Shown piece after piece: positions 53,589 through 62,295 of a stretch of 64,000 nt of DNA. Source of the stretch: Amycolatopsis sp. CA-126428 (GTDB lineage Bacteria; Actinomycetota; Actinomycetes; Mycobacteriales; Pseudonocardiaceae). The stretch spans positions 1 through 64,000 of the forward strand of contig NZ_PPHF01000094.1 of assembly GCF_002904335.1 (NCBI RefSeq), in the 5' to 3' direction. A program made the position numbers and the translations under genes. The stretch's first letter is position 1, and each line of letters begins with the position of its first letter. A model generated the notes under the pieces. That model was not told the DNA's origin. It did no database searches and saw only the letters and a list, made by a program, of their open reading frames with translations.

Positions 53589-54037
53589 GACCCGCCCGTC
53601 TGGTGCACGATCACGGCGAGCCGGTTGGCGGCGTTGATCAAGGCGACCAGCGCGACGAGCGCGGCGACCTGCTCGTCGTCGTAGTGCTCGCGCACCCGGG
53701 CCCAGGTCTCGTCGGACACGCCTTGGGCGGCGTCGGCGAGCCGGGTGCCCTCCTCGGCCAGCGCGAGCGCGGCCCGCTCGGCCTCGGTGAAGACCGTCGA
53801 CTCCCGCCACGCGGCGACGAGCGCGAGCCGGACCGCCGACTCCCCGGCCGCGGCGGCTTCCTTGGCGTGCATGTCGAGGCACCAGCCGCACCCGTTGATC
53901 TGGCTGGCCCGCAGGCTGACCAGCTCCCGGGTGAGCTTCGGCAGCGGCGACTGGTCGACGACCTGCCCGAGGCCGGCGAACCGCTTCACCAGCCGGGAGC
54001 CGGTTTCGGTGGTGAACAGGTCGAGGCGGGGTTCCAT
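53546..54037 (-). CDS. AhpD-like/carboxymuconolactone decarboxylase-family protein
   Basis: ATG 54037 (GGAGGA 7 nt upstream) gives 163 aa. The core motif is NGCGWCLDMHAKEAAAAGES, with the CxxC redox pair and following His of AhpD-type alkylhydroperoxidase-like proteins. The rest is helical as in the family. It probably acts as a small peroxide-reducing protein or adaptor. Its 3' end overlaps the end of the broken exporter by 43 bp in convergent orientation. The open frame extends 15 codons upstream but without a binding site. Confidence 0.88.
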   Translation of the reverse strand: MEPRLDLFTTETGSRLVKRFAGLGQVVDQSPLPKLTRELVSLRASQINGCGWCLDMHAKEAAAAGESAVRLALVAAWRESTVFTEAERAALALAEEGTRLADAAQGVSDETWARVREHYDDEQVAALVALVALINAANRLAVIVHQTGGSYDAGMLAAAAERG

Positions 54038-54201
54038 GGGTTCGTCCTCCGGTGTCGTGGGATGGGAACGACCTCGAGACACCGGCGGGGCGAAGCTTGT
54101 GACACCTCGGTCCTCCGGGCCGCCTCGCTACCGGACGTATCACCACTCCTCCCTGCGTGCTCAGAGGGGCGAAAGTGCTCCGAATCGAGGGAGGGACCGA
54201 T

Positions 54202-54762
54202 ATGTCCGCAACGTTTTCCGCAGGCAGAAGCCGGCTTCTGCGCAAGCTGGGTGGCGTCGCCGTGGTGGCCGCCGCGCTGATGGGCTTGACGTCCGGGGTG
54301 GCGCACGCCTCCCTGTCGCAGGTGCAGGACGGGTTCGAGGTCAACCCGCAGTCGTCGTGGCTGGTGGCGACCGGGGGTTCCGCGTCGGCCGGGTTCGACG
54401 TCGGGGCCGGGACCGCCCGGTCCGGCCGCAACAACGGCTGGCTGTTCGCCACCAACGGCTGGGCGTTCGAGGGCTTCTGGGTGCCCACGAACTCGGTGCC
54501 GGGCAACGCCCAGTGCGCGTCGCAGTTCCTCATGCAGACGGCGGGCGGGGCGCAGGTCGGCATCGAGATCTGGGACGCCTCCGGGCACCTGCTGGCCAGC
54601 ACCTACCCGTGGCTCAACGGCAGCGGCGCGTACCAGGCGGTCAACACGGCCCGGTGGAACCTCAACGGCGTCAACCCCGTGTTCGTCAAGGCGATCATCG
54701 GGGCGAACGGCTCGTCCCGGTTCGTCCGGCTCGACGACATGACCACGCAGTGCTACTGGTGA
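54202..54762 (+). CDS. secreted beta-rich protein, unknown
   Basis: ATG 54202 (GAGGGAGGGA upstream) gives 186 aa with a signal peptide: a basic start, hydrophobic VVAAALMGLTSGVAHA (about 18-35), and mature part from ASLSQVQDGFEV. The mature protein is rich in Trp, Gly, Asn and Ser and looks like a beta-sandwich, with two Cys (NAQCASQF and TTQCYW at the end). It resembles carbohydrate-binding or lectin-like secreted proteins in composition, but I do not recognise a family. Confidence 0.75.
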   Translation: MSATFSAGRSRLLRKLGGVAVVAAALMGLTSGVAHASLSQVQDGFEVNPQSSWLVATGGSASAGFDVGAGTARSGRNNGWLFATNGWAFEGFWVPTNSVPGNAQCASQFLMQTAGGAQVGIEIWDASGHLLASTYPWLNGSGAYQAVNTARWNLNGVNPVFVKAIIGANGSSRFVRLDDMTTQCYW

Positions 54763-54784
54763 TCGGGCTGTACCATCACTGCCG

Positions 54785-55390
54785 ATGAGCTGGGCGGGGT
54801 GGAAGGTGCGGTTGCGGGAGGTCCGCCCGGCGGATCACCGCGCCCTGATCGGGTTCGACCGTGATTCGGACCGGCAGGTCGGCGGCTACCGCCACTGGGC
54901 GACGCACCGCGGCCCGGCGGGCGACGACTTCCACTTCGCGATCGAGACACTGCACAACCGGACGCTGGTCGGGTCGATCTGGATCCAGGCCGACCCGGCC
55001 TCCGGCCACTTCAGCTACGGCATCGGCATCGGGCCCCAGTACCGCCGCTGCGGCTACGCGGCCGACGCCGTCACGGTCCTGCTGGGGTACATGTTCGAGC
55101 TGCGGCGGTACCGCAAGTGCGAGGTCAGCATCAACGGGAGCAACTTCGCCTCGCTGGCGCTGCACGGCGAGCTGGGCTTCCGCGAGGAGGGCCGGCCGCG
55201 GGACACCGAGCTGCGCCGGGGCGAGGTCCGGTACCCGGTGCTGATGGGCCTCACGGCGGAGGGTTTCGCGGAGCACCAGCCGGCGTTCCTGGCCTCCCGC
55301 GGCCCGGTGCGGCCGTGGCGGGGACGCCATTGGCGCACACCCCGCCGGGGCCGGCACTGGCGCGCCGAACACCTGCGACCGGCCCGCTGA
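54785..55390 (+). CDS. GNAT-family N-acetyltransferase
   Basis: A 201-aa acetyltransferase of the RimJ/RimL type. The N-terminus VRLREVRPADHRALIGFDRD is typical, the acetyl-CoA site is GIGIGPQYRRCGYAADAVTV (RxxGxG/A pattern as YRRCGYA), and NFASLALHGELGFREEGRPR is the C-terminal strand-helix. A basic Arg/His-rich tail follows. The substrate (antibiotic, protein N-terminus or metabolite) is unknown. It starts 22 nt after the previous stop. Confidence 0.9.
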   Translation: MSWAGWKVRLREVRPADHRALIGFDRDSDRQVGGYRHWATHRGPAGDDFHFAIETLHNRTLVGSIWIQADPASGHFSYGIGIGPQYRRCGYAADAVTVLLGYMFELRRYRKCEVSINGSNFASLALHGELGFREEGRPRDTELRRGEVRYPVLMGLTAEGFAEHQPAFLASRGPVRPWRGRHWRTPRRGRHWRAEHLRPAR

Positions 55391-55617
55391 ACGTTCGATC
55401 CGCGGCTTCGGCCGCGGTTCGGCCCGCCGCGGACCGGTACCACCCGGCCCGGCCGACGGGCTCGCCGGACCGGACCGCGCGACCACGGCTCACCTCGCGA
55501 ACGCCGCCACCCACCCCGGGGCGGCTGGAGGCCGTCGACCGCGATGTCCGGTTGCGGCTGAACTCAGAAAGTAGGCACTCGCCGAGGGCGCTTCGGGCAC
55601 TGAATGCTCACCGGAAG

Positions 55618-55643
55618 GCGGGAGGCCCGCCCGGGCCTCCCGC
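55618..55643. terminator. perfect hairpin terminator
   Basis: GCGGGAGGCCC (55618-55628) pairs perfectly with GGGCCTCCCGC (55633-55643) across a 4-nt loop, between the GNAT gene and the convergent phosphoesterase gene. Confidence 0.85.
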
Positions 55644-55664
55644 CTCCCGGATCAGCAGTCCAGG

Positions 55665-58418
55665 TCAGCCGTCCGATTCGGCGGACGGCAGGTAAGCACC
55701 CGGCACCTGCTCCGGGGCGTACACCTGGTTCTCCCCCGGATACGGCAGTTGCCACCCGTGCGTCTGGTACCACGTGAAGTGGTTCATCTGCGCAGGGTTG
55801 GCGTAGTCGGCGACGGCGTCCGGGCCGGTCAGCCGCTGGTGCGCCGTCCACTCCTGCCACTGCGCCGCCACCTGCCGCTTGTCCGACGGCACGGCCGACG
55901 ACGGCACCGGTGCGGCCGCCGGGTTCGGCGGGGCCGGGGTGTCCGCGCCGCAGGGCGGCTGGGTCGTCAGGCCCCCGGTCAACGACGTCCGGTTCGGGAG
56001 CGCCGTGAACGGTGTGTAGTCCGGCTTCTGCGTGAACGCCGCGCTCATCGGCGTCGCCGCGCTGTCCTTCTGGTTCATCGGCTTGACGCCGAGGATCTGC
56101 TCGATCGTGCGGATCATCGTGATCTGCGAGTAGTAGTGGCTGTCGACGACGCCGTGCCGGGCGTACGGGCTGATGATCTGCACCGGCGCCCGGTGGCCGT
56201 CGACGTGGTCCAGGCCGGCCTGGGAGTCGTCCTCGACCACGAAGATCGCCGAGTCCTTCCAGTACGGGCTGTGCGAGATCTCGTCGACGATCTTGCCGAC
56301 CGCGAGGTCGTTGTCGGCGACCTGGGCGGCCGCGTTCGGCGGGCCGCCGGTGTGGTCGCTGGACAGCCAGAACATGTTCAGGTTCGCCGGCCCGTGCTTC
56401 TCGAAGTCGTCCTTCCAGATCTGGTACCGGTAGACGTCCGGCACCGCCGTGTCGAACTTCGGGAAGCCCGGCACCGAGACGTCGTTCAGCGACGGGATCG
56501 GCGACGACGACACCAGCGGGTAGGCCGTCGGCTCCCCCGTGGACGCCATGTTCTTGGCGTCACAGTACAGGTTCTGCCAGCTCGCCCCGGCGGGCTTGGT
56601 CAGGAACTGCTGGAACTCGCCGAAGTCCCGCACCGACTTCCCGGCCGCCTGCGCACCGGTCCAGAGGAAGCCCGATGTCTGGTGGCCGAGCGCGTCGTCC
56701 TCGGTGTCGTAGCTGCGCAGGTACTCCCCCGCCGACGATTCGGTGTACTCGGGGTTGTCGGCCTGCATGAGCCAGTTGTGGCCCTCGGCGGAGTTCGTGC
56801 CGATGTCGTAGGTGTTGTCGTACAACCCGAACTGCCGCTCGAGCGCGTGCTGGTTCGGCGTGACGTTCTCGCCGAACTGCGTCACCGACGGGTCGCCGTT
56901 GCCGCGGGGATCGTCGCCGAACACCTGGTCGTAGGTGCGGTTTTCCTTGACCAGCAGGAAGACGTGCTTGATCGTCGACGGGTCGCCGAGCCGGTCGGGC
57001 ACCGGCACCGGACGGCGGTGGCCGTAGTCCTGCGCCACCTGGACCGAGTTGTCCGTCCAGCCGTTCTGCTTGAAGACCTGGCCGGTGTAGCCGCGGATCG
57101 CGCGGTCGTCCGGCAGCCGGAACTTCTGCACGCTCGACGTCGTGTCGTGCGTCCCGTGCCCGGCCGCGGTCGTGGGACGGCGGGCGTCGATGCCGCGGGT
57201 GTTGGAGACCACGACGTCCGTGCCGACCGTGGTGATCGCCGTCGGGAAGTAGTCCGTGGGCAGCAGCCCGACGTAGCTCACCGGCGCCTGCGCCCACCAG
57301 TAGCGGTAGACGGCGACCGCGTTGGCGCGGCCGAGCGTCACCAGCAGGTGGCCGTCGTCGGTGAGCGTCACGCCGTCCGGCTCGTACCCGACCGAGGCCT
57401 GCGGCCACGGCTGGGTCGCGATGGTCTGGACGACCTTGTCGCGGGCGGTGTCGATGACGGAGACGCTGTTGCTCGCGGTGTTCGTGACGAACAGCGCGCC
57501 GTTCTTGAAGTACACCGCGGTCGGGTGGAGGCCGACGTCGATGCTCTTCGGCGCGGCGGCCGCGTTCGCGAGGTCGATGACGCTGACCGTGCCGCTGGTG
57601 GTGGCCCCGGTGAACCGGCTCGCCGGCACCTGGGTGTCGTAGGAGTTCAGCGTCGGCTCACCGGGCCGCGCCGGGTGGCCGCCTTCGTTGCTGACGTACA
57701 GCTTGGTGCCGACGCGGACCAGGTCGCGCGGGGCGTTGCCGGTGGCCCAGCTCTGCTTGATCGCGCCGGTCGCCGCGTCGAGGGCGACGACGCGGTTCTG
57801 GCCGTTGACCGCGGAGTACACGGTCGCGCCGTCGGGCGAGAAGACGGCCTGGGCCACCAGCGCGTGCTTGGTGCCGTCCGCCGGGATCTTCACCGGCGCC
57901 GGCGCGGCGACCGTGCCGTCCGGGTTCACCGTGAACTTGGTGTAGCCGTCGGTCTGCGCGAGCCACAGGCTCTTGCCGTCCGGGGAGTACGACGGGCCTT
58001 CCTGGCCGACGTCGTTGCCGGCGATGCGCAGGTTCGCCGTCGCGGAGTTGCCGACGAGCTGCTGCACCTTCCAGCTCTTCAGGTCGACGATGGTCAGCGC
58101 GATCCCGCCGTCGGCGGTCAGCGCGGCGAGGTGGGCGCCGTCGGGGCTGACCGCGGACGCCATGATCTTGCCGTTGTTCACGACCAGCCGGTCGCCGATC
58201 GGCTTGAGGTACTGGTCGGCCGAGACGACCTGGCCGTTCTCGGTGACCTGGCCGACCTGGTCTTTGCCGAACTGCGCGGTCGACGCGACGCCGACACCGG
58301 TGCCGGTGGCGATGAGCACGAGCGTGGCGGAGCCGGCGGTCGCGTAGCGCAGCCGATGGCCGCCCAGCCGGCTTTTCCCGGCCCGCCTTCTGCGGCGTGT
58401 TACCTGCATGGAGCTCAT
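55665..58418 (-). CDS. beta-propeller phosphoesterase (phospholipase C/acid phosphatase-like)
   Basis: The start at ATG 58418 overlaps the permease stop (ATGA), giving 917 aa. A basic N-terminus and membrane helix (about 25-46) anchor or export it. Residues about 60-430 form a YVTN-type beta-propeller (SPDGAHLAALTADGG, VIDLANAAAAPKSIDVGLHP, VIDTARDKVVQTIATQPWPQ). From 483 a phosphoesterase domain starts (IKHVFLLVKENRTYDQVFGD), with metal-site segments FVVEDDSQAGLDHVDGHRAP and SPYARHGVVDSHYYS. It probably cleaves phosphate esters outside the cell, phospholipid or other. Coupled expression with an ABC transporter suggests a linked role. Confidence 0.88.
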   Translation of the reverse strand: MSSMQVTRRRRRAGKSRLGGHRLRYATAGSATLVLIATGTGVGVASTAQFGKDQVGQVTENGQVVSADQYLKPIGDRLVVNNGKIMASAVSPDGAHLAALTADGGIALTIVDLKSWKVQQLVGNSATANLRIAGNDVGQEGPSYSPDGKSLWLAQTDGYTKFTVNPDGTVAAPAPVKIPADGTKHALVAQAVFSPDGATVYSAVNGQNRVVALDAATGAIKQSWATGNAPRDLVRVGTKLYVSNEGGHPARPGEPTLNSYDTQVPASRFTGATTSGTVSVIDLANAAAAPKSIDVGLHPTAVYFKNGALFVTNTASNSVSVIDTARDKVVQTIATQPWPQASVGYEPDGVTLTDDGHLLVTLGRANAVAVYRYWWAQAPVSYVGLLPTDYFPTAITTVGTDVVVSNTRGIDARRPTTAAGHGTHDTTSSVQKFRLPDDRAIRGYTGQVFKQNGWTDNSVQVAQDYGHRRPVPVPDRLGDPSTIKHVFLLVKENRTYDQVFGDDPRGNGDPSVTQFGENVTPNQHALERQFGLYDNTYDIGTNSAEGHNWLMQADNPEYTESSAGEYLRSYDTEDDALGHQTSGFLWTGAQAAGKSVRDFGEFQQFLTKPAGASWQNLYCDAKNMASTGEPTAYPLVSSSPIPSLNDVSVPGFPKFDTAVPDVYRYQIWKDDFEKHGPANLNMFWLSSDHTGGPPNAAAQVADNDLAVGKIVDEISHSPYWKDSAIFVVEDDSQAGLDHVDGHRAPVQIISPYARHGVVDSHYYSQITMIRTIEQILGVKPMNQKDSAATPMSAAFTQKPDYTPFTALPNRTSLTGGLTTQPPCGADTPAPPNPAAAPVPSSAVPSDKRQVAAQWQEWTAHQRLTGPDAVADYANPAQMNHFTWYQTHGWQLPYPGENQVYAPEQVPGAYLPSAESDG

Positions 58419-59746
58419 CCCTTCGTGGTGGCGAGCAGTTCGACGTTCGCGTCGAACTGCCAGAGCGGGTTGGGCTGGTCTCCCCCGGGGGTCCGCACCT
58501 GGAAGTAGCCGTTGACTTCCTTGGGCCCGTCGCCGTCGGCGACGTACCGCCCGTCCGCGGTGACGTCCAGCTGGTAGATCGCCGACCCGGTGGCCGCGAC
58601 GCCGGGCAGGTGCCAGGTGACGACGCACCGCCAGTCGTTGCCGGGCCCCTCGGCCTCGACCAGGCCGTCGCCCTTGGTGCACGCGGCCGTGGCCGCCAGC
58701 TCCGCTTCGGTGACGTCGGGGCGGTGCAGCTGCCCGGCCTGCAGGCGGTAGAGGTGCGCGAACGCGGTGGCGACCGACCGCTGCACCTTGTCCTGGCTGA
58801 TCCCCGAGCCCAGCGCGGGTGTCGCCACGGCGACGATCGCCGCGGTGGCGCCGAAGAGCACGACCAGCGGCACGGCGGCCAGCGCCCGGCGTCCGGAGCC
58901 GTCGTGGGCGGCGTTGGTGAAGTCGCGGCGCCGGAACAGCAGGTACGCCAGCGTCGTCGCGGCCACGGCCCACCCGAGGCTGACGCCGGCCGCGACGAGC
59001 AGCGGCCCGAGCTGCGTGGGGGCGGTGAAGAGGCCGTTCCACGCGATGAAGGCGTAGCTGGGCAGGGCGAGCCGCACCGCGACGGGCAGCGGCAGCAGCT
59101 GGGCGAGCGCCATGGCGAGGGCGGCGACGGCGGGCAGGAGCAGGCCCATCGGCGACCGTCCCCAAAGGACGGACCCGAGCAGTCCGAGCCCGGCGAGGGC
59201 CAGGGTGGGGGCGAGCACGCTGACCCAGGCGAGGAGCACGCCGGTGGCCGCGTCGCCGGGGGCGAGCAGGTGCCCGTCGAAGCCGACGAGGGCCCGGTTC
59301 CCGGCAGTGAGCAGGCCGCCGACGGTGCTGGAGACGGCCATCCCGGCGACGAGCACCAGCAGGACGGTGAGGCTGGCAAGCGCTTTCGCGGCGAAGAGGC
59401 GGCTCGCGGACCGGACGGCGACGAGCAGGTGCCGCCAGGTACCCAGCCGGTCTTCGGCGGCGAACACGTCCCCGGCGACGACGGAGGTGAGGAGGGGAAG
59501 CGCGTAGGTGCCGGCGAAGCCGAGCATGACGAGCGGGCCGGCCCACCCGGTGGCGTTCATCCAGCGGCCGAAGAGCGTGTCGACGGGCAGCGAGCTCTGT
59601 TCGCTCACGGCGGCGACGAAGACCGCGGGAGCGAGCCAGCAGGCCAGGACGAGCAGGCGGATGCGCCAGGTGGCGAAGAGCTTGACGAGCTCGAAGCGGT
59701 AGGCGCGCGAGAGGGGAACGGGTCGCGCGGCGACGGTCGTGGTCAT
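58415..59746 (-). CDS. ABC transporter permease
   Basis: The ATG at 59746 overlaps the ATPase stop; 443 aa. An N-terminal cytoplasmic segment (AYRFELVKLFATWRIRLLVL) leads into about six membrane helices up to residue 310, as in ABC-2 permeases. Unusual is a soluble C-terminal domain of about 110 residues (AHLYRLQAGQLHRPDVTEAE to LLATTKG), outside or at the membrane surface. It pairs with the ATPase and phosphoesterase genes in one operon. The transported compound is unknown. Confidence 0.88.
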   Translation of the reverse strand: MTTTVAARPVPLSRAYRFELVKLFATWRIRLLVLACWLAPAVFVAAVSEQSSLPVDTLFGRWMNATGWAGPLVMLGFAGTYALPLLTSVVAGDVFAAEDRLGTWRHLLVAVRSASRLFAAKALASLTVLLVLVAGMAVSSTVGGLLTAGNRALVGFDGHLLAPGDAATGVLLAWVSVLAPTLALAGLGLLGSVLWGRSPMGLLLPAVAALAMALAQLLPLPVAVRLALPSYAFIAWNGLFTAPTQLGPLLVAAGVSLGWAVAATTLAYLLFRRRDFTNAAHDGSGRRALAAVPLVVLFGATAAIVAVATPALGSGISQDKVQRSVATAFAHLYRLQAGQLHRPDVTEAELAATAACTKGDGLVEAEGPGNDWRCVVTWHLPGVAATGSAIYQLDVTADGRYVADGDGPKEVNGYFQVRTPGGDQPNPLWQFDANVELLATTKG

Positions 59747-60675
59747 CGGGTGGCCTCCTGCCCGGTCAGTGCGAGGAACGCCGCTTCCAGGGGCGACACC
59801 ACGGGCGCGAGCTCGCGCACCGCGACGCCGTCCCGCCCCAGCCGCAGCACCAGCTCGTCCAGCGCGGGCACGAGCGCCCGCACGACCACCGCGTCGGCCT
59901 CCCGCGGCGCCTCGACGAGCCGGATCCCCCGCGCCTGTTCGATCGCCCGGCGGGTGGCGGCCGGGTCGGCGGTCCGCAGCCGGTAGGCCAGCTCGCCGCT
60001 CTCCGCGGACAGCTTGGCCGGCGGGCCGGTGAAGACGACCCGGCCGGTCGCCAGGATCGTCACCTCCGCGCACAGCGATTCGAGGTCGTCCATCCGGTGG
60101 CTGGACAGCACCACCGCCGTGCCGGCCGCCGCCAGCCGGGTCAGGACACCGTGCACGTGCTGCTTGCCCGCCGGGTCCAGGCCGTTGGCCGGCTCGTCGA
60201 GCACCAGCAGCCGGGGCGAGGTGAGCAGGGCCGCCGCCAGGCCGAGCCGCTGGCGCATGCCGAGGGAAAAGCCGCGCACCCGGTCGTCGGCGACGTCGGC
60301 GAGCCCGACCTCGTCGAGCACGTCGCCGACGGGGTACCCGCCGAGCTTGGCCAGGGCCGTGAGGTTCTGCCGCGCGGTGAGCGAGGGGTAGAGGCCCGGC
60401 CCGTCCACGAACCCGGCGACCCCGGCGGGTGCGGCGAGCGCCCGGCCCACCGGCTTCCCGAGGATCTCCAGCCGCCCTTCGTCGGCGACGGCCAGGCTCA
60501 GCAGCAACCCGAGCAGGGTGGTCTTGCCGGCGCCGTTCGGGCCGGCCAGGCCGTGGATCCGCCCGGCCACCACGTCGAAGTCGATGCCGTCGAGCGCGAC
60601 GACGTCGCCGAAGCACTTCGTGATCCCGCGGGCTCGCACGGCCAAGGGTTCGTCCACGCGGAGAAACTTAGGCAC
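59743..60675 (-). CDS. ABC transporter ATP-binding protein
   Basis: A 310-aa ATPase of the DRI/CcmA type. Walker A is GLAGPNGAGKTTLLGLLLSL, the Q-loop region is GFVDGPGLYPSLTARQNLTA, the signature is RVRGFSLGMRQRLGLAAALL, and Walker B is RLLVLDEPANGLDPAG with the H-loop VVLSSHRMDDLESL. The start is GTG 60675. A C-terminal accessory domain follows. It drives the permease encoded next. Confidence 0.95.
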   Translation of the reverse strand: MPKFLRVDEPLAVRARGITKCFGDVVALDGIDFDVVAGRIHGLAGPNGAGKTTLLGLLLSLAVADEGRLEILGKPVGRALAAPAGVAGFVDGPGLYPSLTARQNLTALAKLGGYPVGDVLDEVGLADVADDRVRGFSLGMRQRLGLAAALLTSPRLLVLDEPANGLDPAGKQHVHGVLTRLAAAGTAVVLSSHRMDDLESLCAEVTILATGRVVFTGPPAKLSAESGELAYRLRTADPAATRRAIEQARGIRLVEAPREADAVVVRALVPALDELVLRLGRDGVAVRELAPVVSPLEAAFLALTGQEATR

Positions 60676-60932
60676 CGCAAATGACGGGTGCGGGCAGCCG
60701 AAGTGAACGCTCCGGGAACGGCACCCGACCGGCCGTCACCGGTCCGGTGAAATGTCCGAGTTAACCAGCGCCTTGCCTTGGCCGGTATTACCACCCCGCC
60801 GAAATCGCTGTCAACTCTCTTCAAAAGAATTCCGAGGAGAAGCCGGATATCTTGGCACGGCATTCGGCCGTCAGGCATCGTCGAGAGACGAAGACCACAT
60901 TCCCCGCGCCGACCGACTCACGGAGAAGACTC

Positions 60933-61145
60933 ATGACGAAGATCAAGGTGACGCTTTCCGGTGGTCCCGCCGAGCTGATCGACCGGCACCGCGAATGGAC
61001 GGTCGGCAGCATCGGCGAAGTCGCGAAGGTCAGCTTCGGCGGCGGCTACGAGCACTTCTCCCACGACGGCGAGTTCACCACGACCAGCGGCGGCGACCAG
61101 GTCCCGGTGTTCGCCTGGTGCGGCCGCACCCGCGTCGCCGAGTGA
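60933..61145 (+). CDS. DUF5988 family small protein
   Basis: ATG 60933 (GGAGA upstream) gives 70 aa: MTKIKVTLSGGPAELIDRHR, then GEVAKVSFGGGYEHFSHDGE and VPVFAWCGRTRVAE. This matches the actinobacterial DUF5988 family, small proteins often found beside biosynthetic or signalling genes. It seems to be a compact beta-rich fold. No partner is evident here. Confidence 0.8.
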   Translation: MTKIKVTLSGGPAELIDRHREWTVGSIGEVAKVSFGGGYEHFSHDGEFTTTSGGDQVPVFAWCGRTRVAE

Positions 61146-61199
61146 TCCACCCGGCTTCCTTCCCGCCGGAATCACCCGGAAAGGAAGACCAGGAACGAA

Positions 61200-61307
61200 G
61201 TGCTCGGTTTCCTGTTTCTCCGCTTCGCCGCCATCGGCGGCGGAATACTGCTGCTCGTCCTGCTGCTGGGGGTGGTCGCGATCATTCTCGAGAAACCGGG
61301 CCGCTGA
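61200..61307 (+). CDS. 35-aa single-helix membrane protein
   Basis: GTG 61200 opens MLGFLFLRFAAIGGGILLLV followed by LLLGVVAIILEKPGR, one membrane helix with a short charged end. GGAA lies just upstream and the DUF5988 gene ends 54 bp before it. Small size leaves doubt, but the hydrophobic pattern and start context support translation. Confidence 0.4.
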   Translation: MLGFLFLRFAAIGGGILLLVLLLGVVAIILEKPGR

Positions 61308-61311
61308 GCGC

Positions 61312-61514
61312 TCAGCCGGGAAGCCGCGGCCCAGGCCGTGCTGCACGGCGTACCGCAGTGCTTCGATCCGGTTGCGCACGCCGATCTTCGCGAACGCGTT
61401 GTTGATGTGCGTTTTCACCGTCGCTTCGGCGATGACCACGCGGGCCCCGGCGGCCAGTGCGCCGGCGATCGATCCGTCGACCACGACGACCCTGATCACC
61501 CGCGGCTGCCCCAT
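61312..61514 (-). pseudogene. remnant of a NarL-type response regulator
   Basis: The frame begins like a receiver domain (PRVIRVVVVD) but jumps after a few residues to the end of a LuxR-type DNA-binding domain (EATVKTHINNAFAKIGVRNR, then IEALRYAVQHGLGRGF). About 150 residues of receiver and linker are missing, which points to an internal deletion. The recognition helix region (TVKTHINNAFAKIGV) is intact but the HTH is incomplete at its start. No kinase gene is adjacent. Confidence 0.6.
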
Positions 61515-61630
61515 GACCCCCCTCCCCCCACCGGCGGCAGGCTACCACCGTCGCGGGCACCGCCGGATCCACTGTGGAGGATCAGAAGGTGGCGCGGCGG
61601 GGTGCAGCCACCGCGCCACCTCCAGCACCG

Positions 61631-62293
61631 TCAGCCCGGGGCGACCGCCCGCCCCGTCTGCGGTGAGATCATCCCCGCGCAGAGCCCGCGGCCGGCGAGC
61701 GTCTGGGCGATGCGCGGGATGGCGGAGAGGGTGTTGGCCGGCCATTCGTGCATCAGGATGACCTGGCCGTTCGTGAGCCGGGCGTTGGCCTGGACGATCG
61801 CGTCCACGCTCGCGTTGTTCCAGTCTCCCGAGTCGACGTCCCAGATGATCTGGCGGAGGCCGTACCTGGCCTCGACCGACTGGACCGTCGCGTTGGTTTC
61901 CCCGTAGGGCGGCCGGAACAGCCGGGGCGTGCCGCCGCCCGCCGCCGCGATCGCCTGCTGGGTCCGGGAAATCTCGGAATCCACCTGGGCCTGGCTCTGC
62001 TGGGTGAGGTGCGGGTGCGTGTAACTGTGGTTGCCGACCCACATCCCCGCGCTCACCTCCGCGCGGACCTGGGCCGGGTACGCGGCCGCGTACTGGCCCT
62101 CGTTGAACATCGTGGCCCGCAACCCGTTCTGCCGCAGCGCGTTCAGGATGGCCGGGGTGTGGGCGTTCGACGGGCCGTCGTCGAAGGTCAGGCCCACGTA
62201 ACCGTTGCACGCCGCGGCGTGCGCCGGGGTGACGGCGATGGTGCTCGCCACGGCGATGGCCGCGGTGGCCAGCAAAGTGCTCCACGCGCGCAT
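61631..62293 (-). CDS. secreted CE4 polysaccharide deacetylase (acetylxylan esterase type)
   Basis: ATG 62293, two bases after the xylanase stop, gives 220 aa. The signal peptide ends PAHAAA (about 26). The CE4 NodB motifs are all present: VGLTFDDGPSNAHT (catalytic Asp38, metal Asp39), GNHSYTHPHL (metal His89 and His93), RLFRPPYGETNA, DVDSGDWNN and VILMHEW. The enzyme removes acetyl groups from polysaccharides. Cotranscription with a GH11 xylanase suggests acetylxylan; chitooligosaccharide is the alternative. Confidence 0.93.
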   Translation of the reverse strand: MRAWSTLLATAAIAVASTIAVTPAHAAACNGYVGLTFDDGPSNAHTPAILNALRQNGLRATMFNEGQYAAAYPAQVRAEVSAGMWVGNHSYTHPHLTQQSQAQVDSEISRTQQAIAAAGGGTPRLFRPPYGETNATVQSVEARYGLRQIIWDVDSGDWNNASVDAIVQANARLTNGQVILMHEWPANTLSAIPRIAQTLAGRGLCAGMISPQTGRAVAPG

Positions 62294-62295
62294 GA

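Noticed and set aside
55665..59546. Extended 1293-codon version of the phosphoesterase gene
   Set aside because: The upstream third is the wrong frame of the ABC permease; the ATGA overlap at 58415-58418 fixes the start at 58418.
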